Positions 50,601-59,822 of a stretch of DNA of 64,000 nucleotides are shown here, one piece after another. This stretch comes from Lepas anatifera (taxonomy: Eukaryota > Arthropoda > Thecostraca > Lepadidae), in the NCBI GenBank assembly GCA_034440635.1, contig JAOTON010002088.1:124001-188000 (forward strand), given 5' to 3'. The translations under genes were made by a program, and so were the position numbers. The notes beneath the pieces are model-generated. The model was not told the DNA's origin and made no database searches. It worked only from the letters and a program-made list of their open reading frames with translations. How positions within the stretch are numbered: position 1 is the first letter of the stretch; each line of letters opens with the position of its first letter.

Positions 50601-53600
50601 TTATTGAACATTTTCAGATAAATATGGTGGTTTCATTATTTTTGCTAAAGTACGCCTAATTTCAAATCAGGATTGACGGTGCCTTCCCTTTAAGGCCAGC
50701 GTGGCAGATGCTGCTCGCTGGAGGTGACAAATTGGTTCCCTCTGCTCCCAGTTTCAGCTTAAGTAGAGTGCCCGACCTTTTACCCTCACATATGATGCTG
50801 ATGCCGCACTGAGTCCCAAGCCTCGGCTGAAATAGTGCCCCTGGATCAACCGACTTTTTGGCCTCCATCCGTAGTGTGGAGCAGCTGGAATGCCATGGCA
50901 CCAGCAAAACACACCTGGGTCTGTCCGCAGAAGGAAGGTGGGAAATGGGGTCAAGAGAGCGTGATGACCAGAGCAGCCAGACCCGTATCCCCTCTCGGGA
51001 ACACGAGACACAGGAGCTGAGCCAATCAGGCGTCATGAGCGAGGGGTGTTTGGGTCCCAGAGGGGTAAAGAGATGAGAAAGGGGACTCGTGGTGTGGAGG
51101 CCGAAGGAGGAGGACGCTTGACTCGAGGGGTAGCTGGACAGTGGCCAGCCTGGGAGGACGCGCCAGCGCTGAGACATCGGATAATGTGAGTACAAGAAAC
51201 GATGAGCCGTAATAGTATATATGAAAGGAAGAGAGTTCGTGAACGCTTCTAACCTTTCTTAGGCTGAGAAAATGTATTATTTCAGGTTGCACTGTAGCTT
51301 TAAATGAGGAAATCTGTGAACCGATTATTTTGGTACGAACTTGTTGATCCCTTTGATCGATCTTTAAAGATGAAATTCAAGTCTAGCCGAAATCCTGAAG
51401 GGGCAATTGATTTCTACTCCATCCAGGTGCAACACAAAAATCAAAAAATCTACTATGAACGTCGGGCCGCTCTACATTTCCCACGTTCGCCAGTGGTTTT
51501 GTCCAGTCCCTGGGAAGCGGGTCACCCTGGTGGCAATTGATCGCCGCCGCTCTCAGCGCCTATTTTCGCATATTTGTGCGCTCCCCCCACTCCCACGCGG
51601 GCACGATTGTCGCAGAAACGGCGTAAAGCCTCACTTCTAGATCCTTCTGGCAGGCCACGCGCCGAGACGGCGGCAGACGCTTCCGACCGCGCCAACCAGA
51701 GCAACTCGCCGGCGCTCACTATGGGGGCGCTCGTGCCCTCGGGCGCCGCGCCGCGCCACCTGGCCCAGTAGTAGTTATGGGCGGCTGGTCGGTGGCTGTG
51801 CAGAGCGGATTCGCAGCGCGGCCTGTTTTGATCGGCTACACTGTCGGAAGAATGGAGACGGGGCGGCGGCATAGGATACGCGGTTGGGGTAATTAGGCCT
51901 TAACACGCGCCCCGCTGGGGTCCCTTGCATGACGCGCCCCGCTGGGGGGGCGTTTTTCACCCCCCTCCGTATCTCGTTCCCCACGAAAGCTAAAAGACAA
52001 TTACGGGCGGCGTTCGAAAGCTCTTGACAAGACGAAAAGAATTTATCAGAAGAACTTTTATGTCGGGTCAATATTGAGGTCAGCATAGGTTAAAGAATGC
52101 TCCATAGGCTTACAACAGAGCAGTGTACGTTTCCCTCTATAGATCTGCCCTCAGGGAAGCAAGAGCAAATCTTTATGCATCATTGGATTCCTCTCATCTC
52201 GGCGAATCGAACGATGTATAATATGACCTTTCTAGGTTAAATAGTCTAAATGACCTGAACTCGACCTAGGTCAGGGTCACCGAGTGACCTGGTATGGTCA
52301 TAATGCATATCAATCGACTCCCCGTGACAATATAAACACGATGCAAGCAAAATGGGAGCTTTATCTCAATTCAGTGAAAAGTTATTGGCAAAACAATCAC
52401 TCTATGCTCCGTGACCTGATATGACCTTTGAGAGGTCGGATGCTCAAAAACTCAACTTTATGGTCAAGGTTGTGGTAAAGAATAGACAGTTTGAGGTTTT
52501 TCAGCCTTATCTATCCAGTATTTCCTGAAAACGAGTCCATTATATTTTTCACCATAGACTTATAACGGGGTGACCAAAAAGTTGACCCCACCTTAGGTCG
52601 CCAATATCAAAATTCCAAGATCGCAGATTTGTAGACCTTAATGACATTATTATATTGTGGAAGTTTCAAACTGATCCGTTTGGTAATGTTCCTTGGGCGC
52701 TGCTTCAAACTCGTAATTGTAGGTTTTGAGGTCGAGTCACTTGACCCTGAATAGCTCTTTGACCTGACATGGCATTAACTCAAAAATCTGGTCAGATGTG
52801 TAAAATTAATCAGGAATAAGGTACCGTAAGTTTCGTTGTTCTGCGTCTCTTCGTTTTTGAGCTATCTTGGAAAACCCAGGAGGGGGGGCGAATTTGCCCC
52901 AGCGGAGCCGTGTTAAAGGGAATGTGGCACCTTGGTCGAATTCTGGAATTTAGTGAAATTAAGCGTACTTTTAGCCAAAAATAATGAAACCGCTCATGAT
53001 TTCTCTGAAAAATTTACAATAAGCTCAATATTTTGTTTTTAAAAATACTCCTCTAGAAAAAGAAATAAATATCAGCCTGTGGATGATGTCACGATCTGGC
53101 AACCACTACCATACTTGACACGCTTCAAGGGCTTCGATTGGCTGATGCTCATGGTGACTTCAGCATATGTCGTCACACCAGCAGCTCACAACAATGGCCG
53201 CCTGGCGACGGGCTGATGGGGGGCTGGTGTCAGGTAGGTTTCAGCCTTTTCTACGGAAATATCGAGTTCCAAGACAAATGAAATATGGAGTACCGGGTTT
53301 TCCGACTTGCTTTTCAACTTGGCTATCTCAGTTAAAATCACGTTGTGAAGGTGCCACATTCCCTTTAAACTGAGTGCGTGTTACTAACTTGAAAACCATA
53401 TATTTTTCAGGTGTAGTTTCAATTTTAAGGCGTGTATGGGCAGGGGACGATTCTTTCGATTGGTTATTTGACCTATTCTCGATTAGAACACGGATAGTGT
53501 CCCGGATGGTCGGACAGTCCACTAGCTGTTCGTTCTCTTTGTAAAAAGTTTTTTGTTCAAATGGAGCGGCACTCCCTCTTTATGTGTTCCCTTTATTTTC

Positions 53601-55980
53601 ACTGCCAATCTGGGTTGGGAGAAGCATCTTGCGAGCAGCAGGAACTTAAACCGAATAATTGTAGAGTGTATTCTTTCTCTAACTTTATCGCCACGGCCAG
53701 TCGTCGGCTCCTCCCCTGGCAAAATGTGGGGGTGTATATGGCCGGTACCGTTGGAGTAGCGCCGCTCATAGCTTTGAAATAATGTCGTAAGAGGTTTTAG
53801 CTGGATTGGCAGGGATATGTATTGGGCGCAAATTTGCAGCGGAAATAAGGAAAATATTGAGGAATAAGAACAGTTTGTCGCAACTGAAATAGGATGAGGG
53901 CTTGCACGGTGAAAGTTAGGGTTACCGACGAGGAAGCGCAATTTTCTTCTCTTTCTTAGGTCGTTGACCGGTCGACTATAGCGCCCACGCACGGATTGTT
54001 ATATATATATATATATATATATATTTTTTTAAGATGTCGGAATGCATGCTAATTATGCGTTACTGTTTAAGCGGGGGCTTCTATCCCGAAGACATGGTCT
54101 GTTTTTTTTAACGCCCCCTTTGTATACCCGGAGGTATTCGTGTGAGTCCCCGCCGGAGGGCTGGGTAGGGACAAAATTTGGGGCAGCCATGCTGCGAACT
54201 GACACCTTTAGAATGGGGAATGAATGAAAGAATGGAATGAGTGAGAGGAAGTCTGACGTGTGAGTGAGGGTGTATAACATAGTTAAGGACCGGTGGCGCC
54301 GCAGTCAGAGGCGAGTGACTAAAGTGCCTCCCAGTAAGAAAACTGAGAATCAGTCCCCAAAATATCAGAATTCGACAAAAGAAATCCGCGCCACACCCGA
54401 AAGGCGACCGCTCAGCCAAAATTTGAATGACGGGACCCAGGGGGCGAGGGGCTACGCCCGAGGGGCAGATACAGGGAGACGAGGGGCCTGTGAAACCTGG
54501 GAGGGACGGCCCTTTGAATAAAGACGGGACTCAGGGGGCGAGGCTGTACGCCCGAGGGGCGGACTCAGGGGGACGAGGGGCCTGTGGAACCTGAGGAGGG
54601 GACCGAGGGGGCGAGGCCCTATATTAAGAAGGGACCCAGGGGGCGAGGCCCTGTCCTGTTAGGTTGATTCGGAGGCGGGACGAGAACCAGAATCGTGGAT
54701 TTACATGTCCTTTTGGGGGATGCCCGGGCATATCAATGAAACGGTGAGTTCGCGTTTAAGGACCCTTGACGTTTTTTTTCTTCAATTTCAATTTTTCCAC
54801 CGTGTTTAACGGGTCTGTATGAAGGCCAAAAACAATATACAATATGGCATCTCTTATTAGGTGGTTGACACCGTTTCCCATTCGAGCACCCTCAGTGGTT
54901 TCTGACATCCAAGACCCTGGCGACGGCCCCATACCCGACGCACGGAGCTAAAACTTTGAAGCCGGGCAGGGGCAGGTCCCGGCTGTTTTTTTTCAAGCGA
55001 GCGACTTTCTAGTGCCGAAGCCGTGCAAGTCCCTCCATCAAAAACAAATCATCGGAGAAGCTTTATGGTCGCGGAGGACATTACTTATTGATCAATCAGG
55101 GATGGGTAAGGAAGGGAGTCAAACTTCAGGAAATTACATTAAGCAATATTCGCACCAGCCACGTGGTCGATACATTTAGATGAAGAAAAGACATTCAAAT
55201 ACGGAAAGAGGAAAGGGAAGGTAGGATACTTTGCTCTAAAGGATGCACAAGGAACTTTAGGATATATGTGATGTTTTTTTTGTTCTGGCTAGGAGTGCGT
55301 TTCTTTGAAAGAACAATGCGGCGCAAGTCAGATATATTTTAGAGCGAGAGGGATATCAGAGTTAAATTATTTCAGTTTAAGGAGCCATAGACGGTCCCAG
55401 ACACCGCTCCTATGTGGGTTAGTTGGGAAGGAGCGCTCAAGATGCTAATTTAGGCAGATATTCATTTGGTCTAGCGCAAAAATTTCCAAGCCACCAAAAA
55501 GGGGTAAATATATGCATGTTGGCTCATACAATGGGAGCTTATTTTGCTACGTGCATGTAATGGCTCATTGTTTGTTGTACCTGCGTGTCTTATATGTCTC
55601 GCTAACGGTCCTGGAGGCGCGTCCAGCTCCTGACCGCATCGCCTGTCTCGTAAATTTCAGTGACAGGTGGTGGAGAGGGTGATTCTCTTCCGAGAAACCC
55701 CCGTTACATTTAATATTCCACAGAGAAAGCAGAGCAGGGTCATTCCTGCACGCCTTCCGTACTGACCTCCTCCCGCTCCACAGCTGCCCTTCAGCCCAGT
55801 GTGCTCACCCCTTGACGGCACGGTTACGCATCACCACAGCGTCGTCCTCCAGCTGCTGGTACAGGGGGTCACAGTCGCTGACCAGGTTCACCTTGCGGCC
55901 GCTGTAGCTCCACACGAAGGAGAAGCCGGGCGACCAGTTCATGGTGATGCGCTCGAATATCGTCAGGTCCGTCAGCTTAC
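38612..55980 (-). CDS. MIOS: MIOS (WDR59/SEA-family GATOR2 subunit), C-terminal half, nine exons
   Basis: MIOS is a core subunit of GATOR2, which acts at the lysosome to relieve GATOR1 inhibition of TORC1 when amino acids are present. Exons in coding order: 55809-55980, 49310-49462, 47395-47581, 46233-46385, 45697-45835, 42741-42870, 40379-40481, 39589-39690, 38612-38881. They give about 469 residues; every junction phase is consistent and every site is GT-AG. Seen: LTDLTIFERITMNWSPGFSF at the end of the WD40 propeller; helical-solenoid blocks LALRLCGW, AAAVAVFQLTLRRAIQIL, VVALALSGFTSEKRALWQ, DRVAFACRFLPDD, YINVSGDVQTA and WIDSYRELLDLWRLWNQRAQ; then the zinc-binding C-terminus VACNFCNRSVS, CPHCRKPLPRCALC, WFTWCQTCRHGGHASHM and ECPVTGCPCKC. 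The N-terminal propeller exons are not found before base 64000. Four introns carry junction-derived minisatellites. Confidence 0.95.
38886..39400 (-). repeat. Junction-derived minisatellite at a MIOS 3' splice site (48 to 31 bp units)
   Basis: Abuts the acceptor of the last exon (38881). The three to four units nearest the exon are 48-52 bp and repeat the junction itself: CTGACGCTGTGC..GCGCAG then a copy of the exon head (GTGCT..CACTG). Farther out the unit shrinks to 31 bp (TGCGGTCCGCAC..CAGATACCTGACGCTG) and loses the AG and exon part. About ten short copies follow to about 39400. Confidence 0.85.
40030..40095 (-). repeat. tRNA-derived SINE fragment
   Basis: On the minus strand GAGATAAGAGCACTCGGCTT resembles a tRNA A-box/D-arm and anticodon-arm region, followed by ACACGGGTTCAAATCCCTAGG, a B box and T arm. 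The cloverleaf is incomplete. Confidence 0.45.
40490..41297. other. MIOS intron sequence, nothing else recognised
   Basis: AT-rich portion of the intron between the exons at 42741-42870 and 40379-40481. Confidence 0.5.
41302..41632. mobile_element. TTAA element, family A, truncated copy
   Basis: Starts after TTAA (41298-41301) with CCCGCGCCCCACCGGGGG and matches the first third of the element at 672-1692, then homology ends near 'ctccgctatgtggaac'. No right end. Confidence 0.7.
42280..42740 (-). repeat. Junction-derived minisatellite at a MIOS 5' splice site (31-32 bp units)
   Basis: About 15 units directly follow the exon that ends at 42741. In coding orientation the exon ends GTCTGGATCGACAG and the intron starts GTGAGG. 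Each unit repeats GGTCTGGATCGACAG|GTGAGG followed by a GTCGGAGT-type filler. Each unit therefore holds a copy of the last five codons of the exon and a consensus donor. Confidence 0.9.
43186..45696 (-). repeat. Junction-derived minisatellite at a MIOS 5' splice site (34 bp, about 74 units)
   Basis: Directly follows the exon ending at 45697. The exon ends GCCATCCTGCTCACAG and the intron begins GTGACGGGG. The unit reads GATCCTGCTCACAG|GTGACG then GGGTCACGTCCACT. Nearly every unit keeps CAG|GTGACG or CAG|GTGCCG. A higher-order period of about 712 bp (21 units) is visible from variant units containing CAACGGG at 43599, 44311, 45024 and at 43871, 44582, 45294. Confidence 0.95.
46501..46585 (-). 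repeat. tRNA-like SINE fragment in MIOS intron
   Basis: Minus strand contains ACTGTGGGTTCGAATCCCAT, a canonical B box and T arm, preceded by a long non-tRNA middle. The A box is not clear. Confidence 0.4.
47270..47394 (-). repeat. Three-copy repeat just inside a MIOS donor
   Basis: From the donor CTGCAG|GTCAGTGCAGACTG the intron runs into about 2.5 units of 42-46 bp built on TACAGACTGCTGCTGAGCC..CCCACCC. The first unit starts a few bases after the splice site. Confidence 0.65.
47582..48365 (-). repeat. Junction-derived minisatellite at a MIOS 3' splice site (31 bp, about 25 units)
   Basis: Lies immediately upstream (coding sense) of the exon starting at 47581. The true acceptor is CCCCGTGTGCCTCAG|GAGTGAGG. 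Each unit reads GATCCCACGTGCCTCAG|GAG then CGGTGACCACT. Each unit thus copies the acceptor AG and the first three exon bases. A few units have 1-3 bp deletions. Confidence 0.92.
48366..49309. other. MIOS intron, unique part
   Basis: Between the 31-bp array and the exon at 49310-49462. A plus-strand frame of 194 codons overlaps it but begins inside the array and has no recognisable domain. Confidence 0.5.
49463..50291. other. MIOS large intron, proximal part
   Basis: First section (toward the 49310-49462 exon) of the 6.3-kb intron that runs up to 55808. No gene recognised. Confidence 0.45.
50292..50689 (-). mobile_element. TTAA MITE, copy 2 (reverse, 398 bp)
   Basis: AGGGAATGTGGCACCTT at the left, ..GGTGCCTTCCCT at the right, TTAA at 50288-50291 and 50690-50693. 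Internal sequence is the reverse complement of copies 1 and 3, with internal deletions. Confidence 0.78.
50694..51899. other. MIOS large intron, no gene recognised
   Basis: GC-moderate sequence. Frames on both strands (such as 50662-51195 minus) show no conserved domain. 51540-51890 is GC-rich. Confidence 0.4.
51904..52912 (+). mobile_element. TTAA element, family B, complete copy (1009 bp)
   Basis: Flanked by TTAA at 51900-51903 and 52913-52916. Ends CACGCGCCCCGCTGGGG and CCCCAGCGGAGCCGTG are inverted repeats. The interior is full of TGACCT/AGGTCA words and has no long frame. Confidence 0.82.
52917..53364 (+). mobile_element. TTAA MITE, copy 3, abutting the family B element
   Basis: Begins AGGGAATGTGGCACCTTGG directly after the TTAA at 52913-52916, which is also the right flank of the family B element. 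Its own right TTAA is 53365-53368. The two elements thus share one target site. Confidence 0.85.
54000..54026. repeat. (TA)n microsatellite
   Basis: About 13 TA dinucleotides. Confidence 0.95.
54430..54660. repeat. GC-rich imperfect tandem repeat
   Basis: Two to three copies of 'gggac.cagggggcgagg' and 'tacgcccgaggggc' with 'gacgaggggcctgtg.aacctg'. Confidence 0.7.
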
Positions 55981-56475
55981 CTGTGGGAAAACGCACGGTT
56001 GATATGCAGGCTCTGGGGTGCGATAGTGTTGCGTTGTCCGGACATGTTATCAGAGCATAGTGAATGAGGGGGGGATGTGGAGCTTGGGGTAGACACTGTT
56101 TGAGAACTTTAACAACTGAGGATTGGGATAATTGGCCACGTTTGCAACTGTTTTCGATCACAGTTCAGCAAAGGCTTCAAAGGCCACAAAAACACAGAGA
56201 CAAGTTGATTTGCTGCACACCAGTAAGCACTTTCATCACTATCGGTGTTGATGCAAGCCTTGTCCCTACTTTGTACTAAACATTACCTGTGAAGAGCACT
56301 CAACTTTAAATCTCTATTTGTCGTTTTCACGAGTTCGATAAATTTTTCTGATCAAGGGAGCGTCTGTATTTCTTTAAAGAATGGTCAAAGTGAACGCCAC
56401 AGAAAACTGATCAGCGCCAACGCTCTTCGAGGGCTTTAAGTCACGAGTATTAAGAAGTCCAGTGATCATAGAGGG
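55981..56475. other. MIOS intron or upstream sequence
   Basis: Begins with the acceptor TTTTCCCACAG of the 55809-55980 exon (phase 1). The upstream exon is not found. Confidence 0.5.
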
Positions 56476-56725
56476 CATAGGCGGATCCAGGATTGCCGAT
56501 CGGAGGGGGCACCTTCCCGGGGGCGCCACCCGGACCAGGAGGGCGCCACTTGTAACCAGCAAAACCTATCAGGTGGGCGCCAAATCCTATCGGTGGGCGC
56601 CGACTTTCGTATCCTGGGGGGGGTTGGGAAGCGACATTTCAGGGGGGCGCCATCGACCTTTCAGGGGGCGCCGAGGGTCGATCGGGGGGTGCACGTGCCC
56701 CCTTGCCCCCCTGGATCCGCCTATG
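56476..56725. mobile_element. 250-bp GC-rich hAT-like MITE with 8-bp target duplication
   Basis: Inverted ends CATAGGCGGATCCAGG and CCTGGATCCGCCTATG. Perfect target duplication ATAGAGGG at 56468-56475 and 56726-56733. The interior consists of GGCGCC-containing repeats. Confidence 0.85.
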
Positions 56726-56733
56726 ATAGAGGG

Positions 56734-57349
56734 TGCTGAAACGATTGTGTTTTCGCGATCATTTCGTGGAACAGAACATTTCAGCACTAGTTTTCCAATT
56801 ACGCAGGAAACAAAAATGTGGATTGTAGAGGAACAGTGACTTACAACGATCATCACGATAGCGCAGCCAGCAAATGTGTTCATAGGGCCCGGGCCACCCC
56901 GAAAGAGTCGGTGGGAGCCTGGAGGGCTCTGGCAAAGTCGTACCAACAACAGCCCCCAGCCAGATCACTTTTCCAAATGCACTGGCTTGTAGCCTACGAT
57001 ACAGTTGAGGAGCCTCTCCCAGATCCAACGGAGCCCCAGACCAGCTGAGACCCTGTGGAGTCCATCGGCACCAGTAGCACCCACTAAAGGCTCGCCACCA
57101 TAGCCCACTGCTCGAATTTTGGGGCAATCGTAGCCACCGTTTAACTGCAGCCAATAAAAGTCCGTATAGTACCTGCTGGATACCAAAAGCGGTCGCTGCA
57201 GGTAATGCAGATAATGCAGGTCTCTCATAACGACCGTCGTAAATCATAAATTTTGGGGTTGAACGACGCACCGACAGCTGATGCTATATAGCGTCGAAGG
57301 GGAAAGGGGAATGAACTAGGCCTAAGCTAGGGCAGGGAGAAAACTCCGG
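56734..57349. other. No gene recognised
   Basis: A 170-codon minus frame (56759-57271) shows no conserved domain, and no MIOS WD40 motif is seen. Confidence 0.4.
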
Positions 57350-57432
57350 CGTCTGGTTAGGCTCGAACCCACGATATCCAGAACATACAGAATGTCAGAA
57401 GCCGAGCCGAGTGCGCGCGCTAACCGACTAAC
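57350..57432 (-). repeat. tRNA-derived SINE fragment
   Basis: Minus strand: TTAGTCGGTTAGCGCGCGCA (A-box-like) and, 50 bases on, GTGGGTTCGAGCCTAACC (B box, T arm). Anticodon-arm pairing is not evident. Confidence 0.45.
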
Positions 57433-57994
57433 AATTGATAACCGAAGATAGTCGAAGCAAATTGAAAACGTCCAACTGCTCCAGTCGAACGACAAAAGGC
57501 AAACCTACCGCCTTTCTGGGCTCCGAAAGTACACTACTTCACAGCTAGAAAAACGCCGAATACGTGGCAGACAAGAGCATTTAGAGGCGGGCAAAGTCGC
57601 CATGCACAGAACGCCTTATTTATTTATGTATTGCCACTGATGAGCAACAGGGTAGCATGCGTCACCCGATTATAGCTCATCTCGTTTCGTTACATTGTCG
57701 AACATACAAGTACATACATAACACGACATATGCCTAACTCGTCAGCTGTTTAGCATACTTTTATGAAGCATACTTATGAAGTCCTCATCATCATCGCAGC
57801 CTAAGGTTCAGAAACTGGACAACATAAATATTGGCAAAACTACCACATTTGTGACACAGTTCACGAGCATGGCATCTGAATGGTTGAGCCATTCTGCTAC
57901 CTTTGCTTGGCTCAGCGCACGGGAGACACGCTTCTGGTACAGTTACAACAACTTTTAATATTACGTGCTGAGAGGTCCGTGCACAGTTTTCATT

Positions 57995-58264
57995 TATCGC
58001 CGCAACGGAGCGCCGCGCTGGACACACTAACCACAAGGTACCAGCTCATTTGGCCCCCGGCGATTTTTGGTATTCTGACTGTACTGAGCGGGGATTCCCC
58101 TGGTCGCCTGCGTGGATCTATCGCTCAATTTATCGCCGCAACGGAGCGCCGCGCTGGGATAAACTAACTTAAAGGTACCAGCTCATTTGGCCCCCGGCGA
58201 TTTTTGGTATTCTGACTTTACTGAGCGGGGATTCCCCTGGTAGCCTGCGTGGATCTATCGCTCA
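57995..58264. repeat. 136-bp tandem duplication
   Basis: Two direct copies starting 'tatcgccgcaacggagcgcc' at 57995 and 58131, including 'cccccggcgatttttggtat', with a few differences between copies. Confidence 0.9.
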
Positions 58265-59177
58265 CCACACAACTCTGGGTTTTCCACTCTCAGCACGGCG
58301 CGCTGCGACACCATAACAAGAAGGGAGAGCATGTGGATTGGAAAATAGGCTTCTGCTTACTGGCAGTTCATAGCACAACTGCTTCCTCTAAATCGTATCA
58401 ATGCTCGCGGTTATTAGAGGGAAGCTTGCACACATCATGCCTGCCCAAAGATATTGTATTCATAACATGGTTGAAATTACTCAGATACTATCAAAAACGC
58501 GTATAAACATCGAATCAAAATTAATGTAAAAAACATCGTTATCACAACCCATCATGCAGCTTTATGGATGTCTTTTGGAAAGCGATCATTTTCAGTTGGA
58601 AACAAATCACAGAACAAACATTTCTCAATTTGTATAGCAAAGCAAGATGAGGATGTCCAAAATATGAGGCGAAGTAATGCACCCCCAAATTATGTGTGCA
58701 CCCAGAGGCAGAGGGGTCTAAGGCTCAAGCCCACCCCCTAAACATCAGAGTGTCTGTAGTTAATGCAAAGCCGGATGCTGTTATGAGGAATGACAGGGGA
58801 AGTTCGAGATCCTACCCCCCCTCGAAACGATGTCCTGGATCCGCCACTGCGTCCCTCCACCGCTCTGTTCCAACCATTCTATACTTCCAAGCACACAATG
58901 CCTATTGTATTTGCGGCAATCCGAGCTCGGGTAATTCCCCTTCACAGTCACACGGTAGTGCGGGAGGAAAACAGCTCCATTAACAGCCGGATGTAGTACC
59001 GCGCATGAGCATTCGAAACTGCCAGTCCATTTATGCCTCCACAGCATTTGGAGAGTGTGTAACCACGTCCTTTAATTCAATACAGCAAAGGACCAGATTT
59101 AAGAGGGCACCACGGACTCTTCAACCAAGTTCTTTCCCATCAACGCCATATGGTTAGTGTTAAAATGTCTCACTTAA
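58265..59177. other. No gene recognised
   Basis: AT-rich. 58780-58860 has a 'ctggatccgcc' motif like the ends of the GC-rich hAT-like repeats. Confidence 0.4.
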
Positions 59178-59626
59178 AGGAAATGCGGCACCTTTATAAC
59201 GTGATTTTAACTGAGATAGCAAAGTTGTAAAGCATGCCGGAAAACCCGGTACTCAAAATATCATTTGTCTTAAGACTCCAAATTTCCATGGAGAAAAGCT
59301 AAAAGCCTACCTGAAGTGTACCCTAAATCTACCCCAGCCAGGCGGCCACAGTTGTCAGCTGTTGGTGTGACGACAGCGCTGACGTCACGATGAGTAATCA
59401 GGCCATTGAAGTCCTTGAAGCCTATTGAATATGGAAGTAGTTGCCAGATCATGACGTCATCCACAGGCAGAGGTTTATTTTTCACCACAGAGGAGCATTT
59501 TATAAATAAAAATATTAAGCTCAGTGTATATGTTTCAAAGAAACCATGGACAATTCCATGATTTTCGGCTAAAAATGTCACAAACTACACTGAATCCCTG
59601 CATTCGCCCAAGGTGCCACATTCCCT
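59178..59626 (-). mobile_element. TTAA MITE, copy 4 (reverse, 449 bp)
   Basis: TTAA at 59174-59177 and 59627-59630. Left end AGGAAATGCGGCACCTTTA, right end AAGGTGCCACATTCCCT. More diverged than copies 1 and 3. Confidence 0.78.
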
Positions 59627-59822
59627 TTAAAGGGGCACGGGGTCTCCCTTGCTCCACCGCCTATGCTTTAATTGCGGTAAACCACTCTGATGTGTCGACC
59701 CTGCTGGGTGGGGAGCACGTCAGGCCGATGTGACGTCACGGGCCTTTCCACCCAGCACTGACGAGGCTGTCAAATGCAGGTGGGCACAGACTCGGAGCTC
59801 AGTTCCACCCCAGACATCAGCC

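Larger units (their letters stand above)
53369..55808. other. MIOS large intron, distal part
   Basis: Contains a (TA)n run at 54000-54026 and a GC-rich local repeat at 54430-54660. Otherwise unassigned. No exon recognised. Confidence 0.45.

Noticed and set aside
56759..57271. Candidate MIOS WD40 exon on the minus strand
   Set aside because: No WD40 repeat motif and no similarity to the segment expected before the LTDLTIFERI block.
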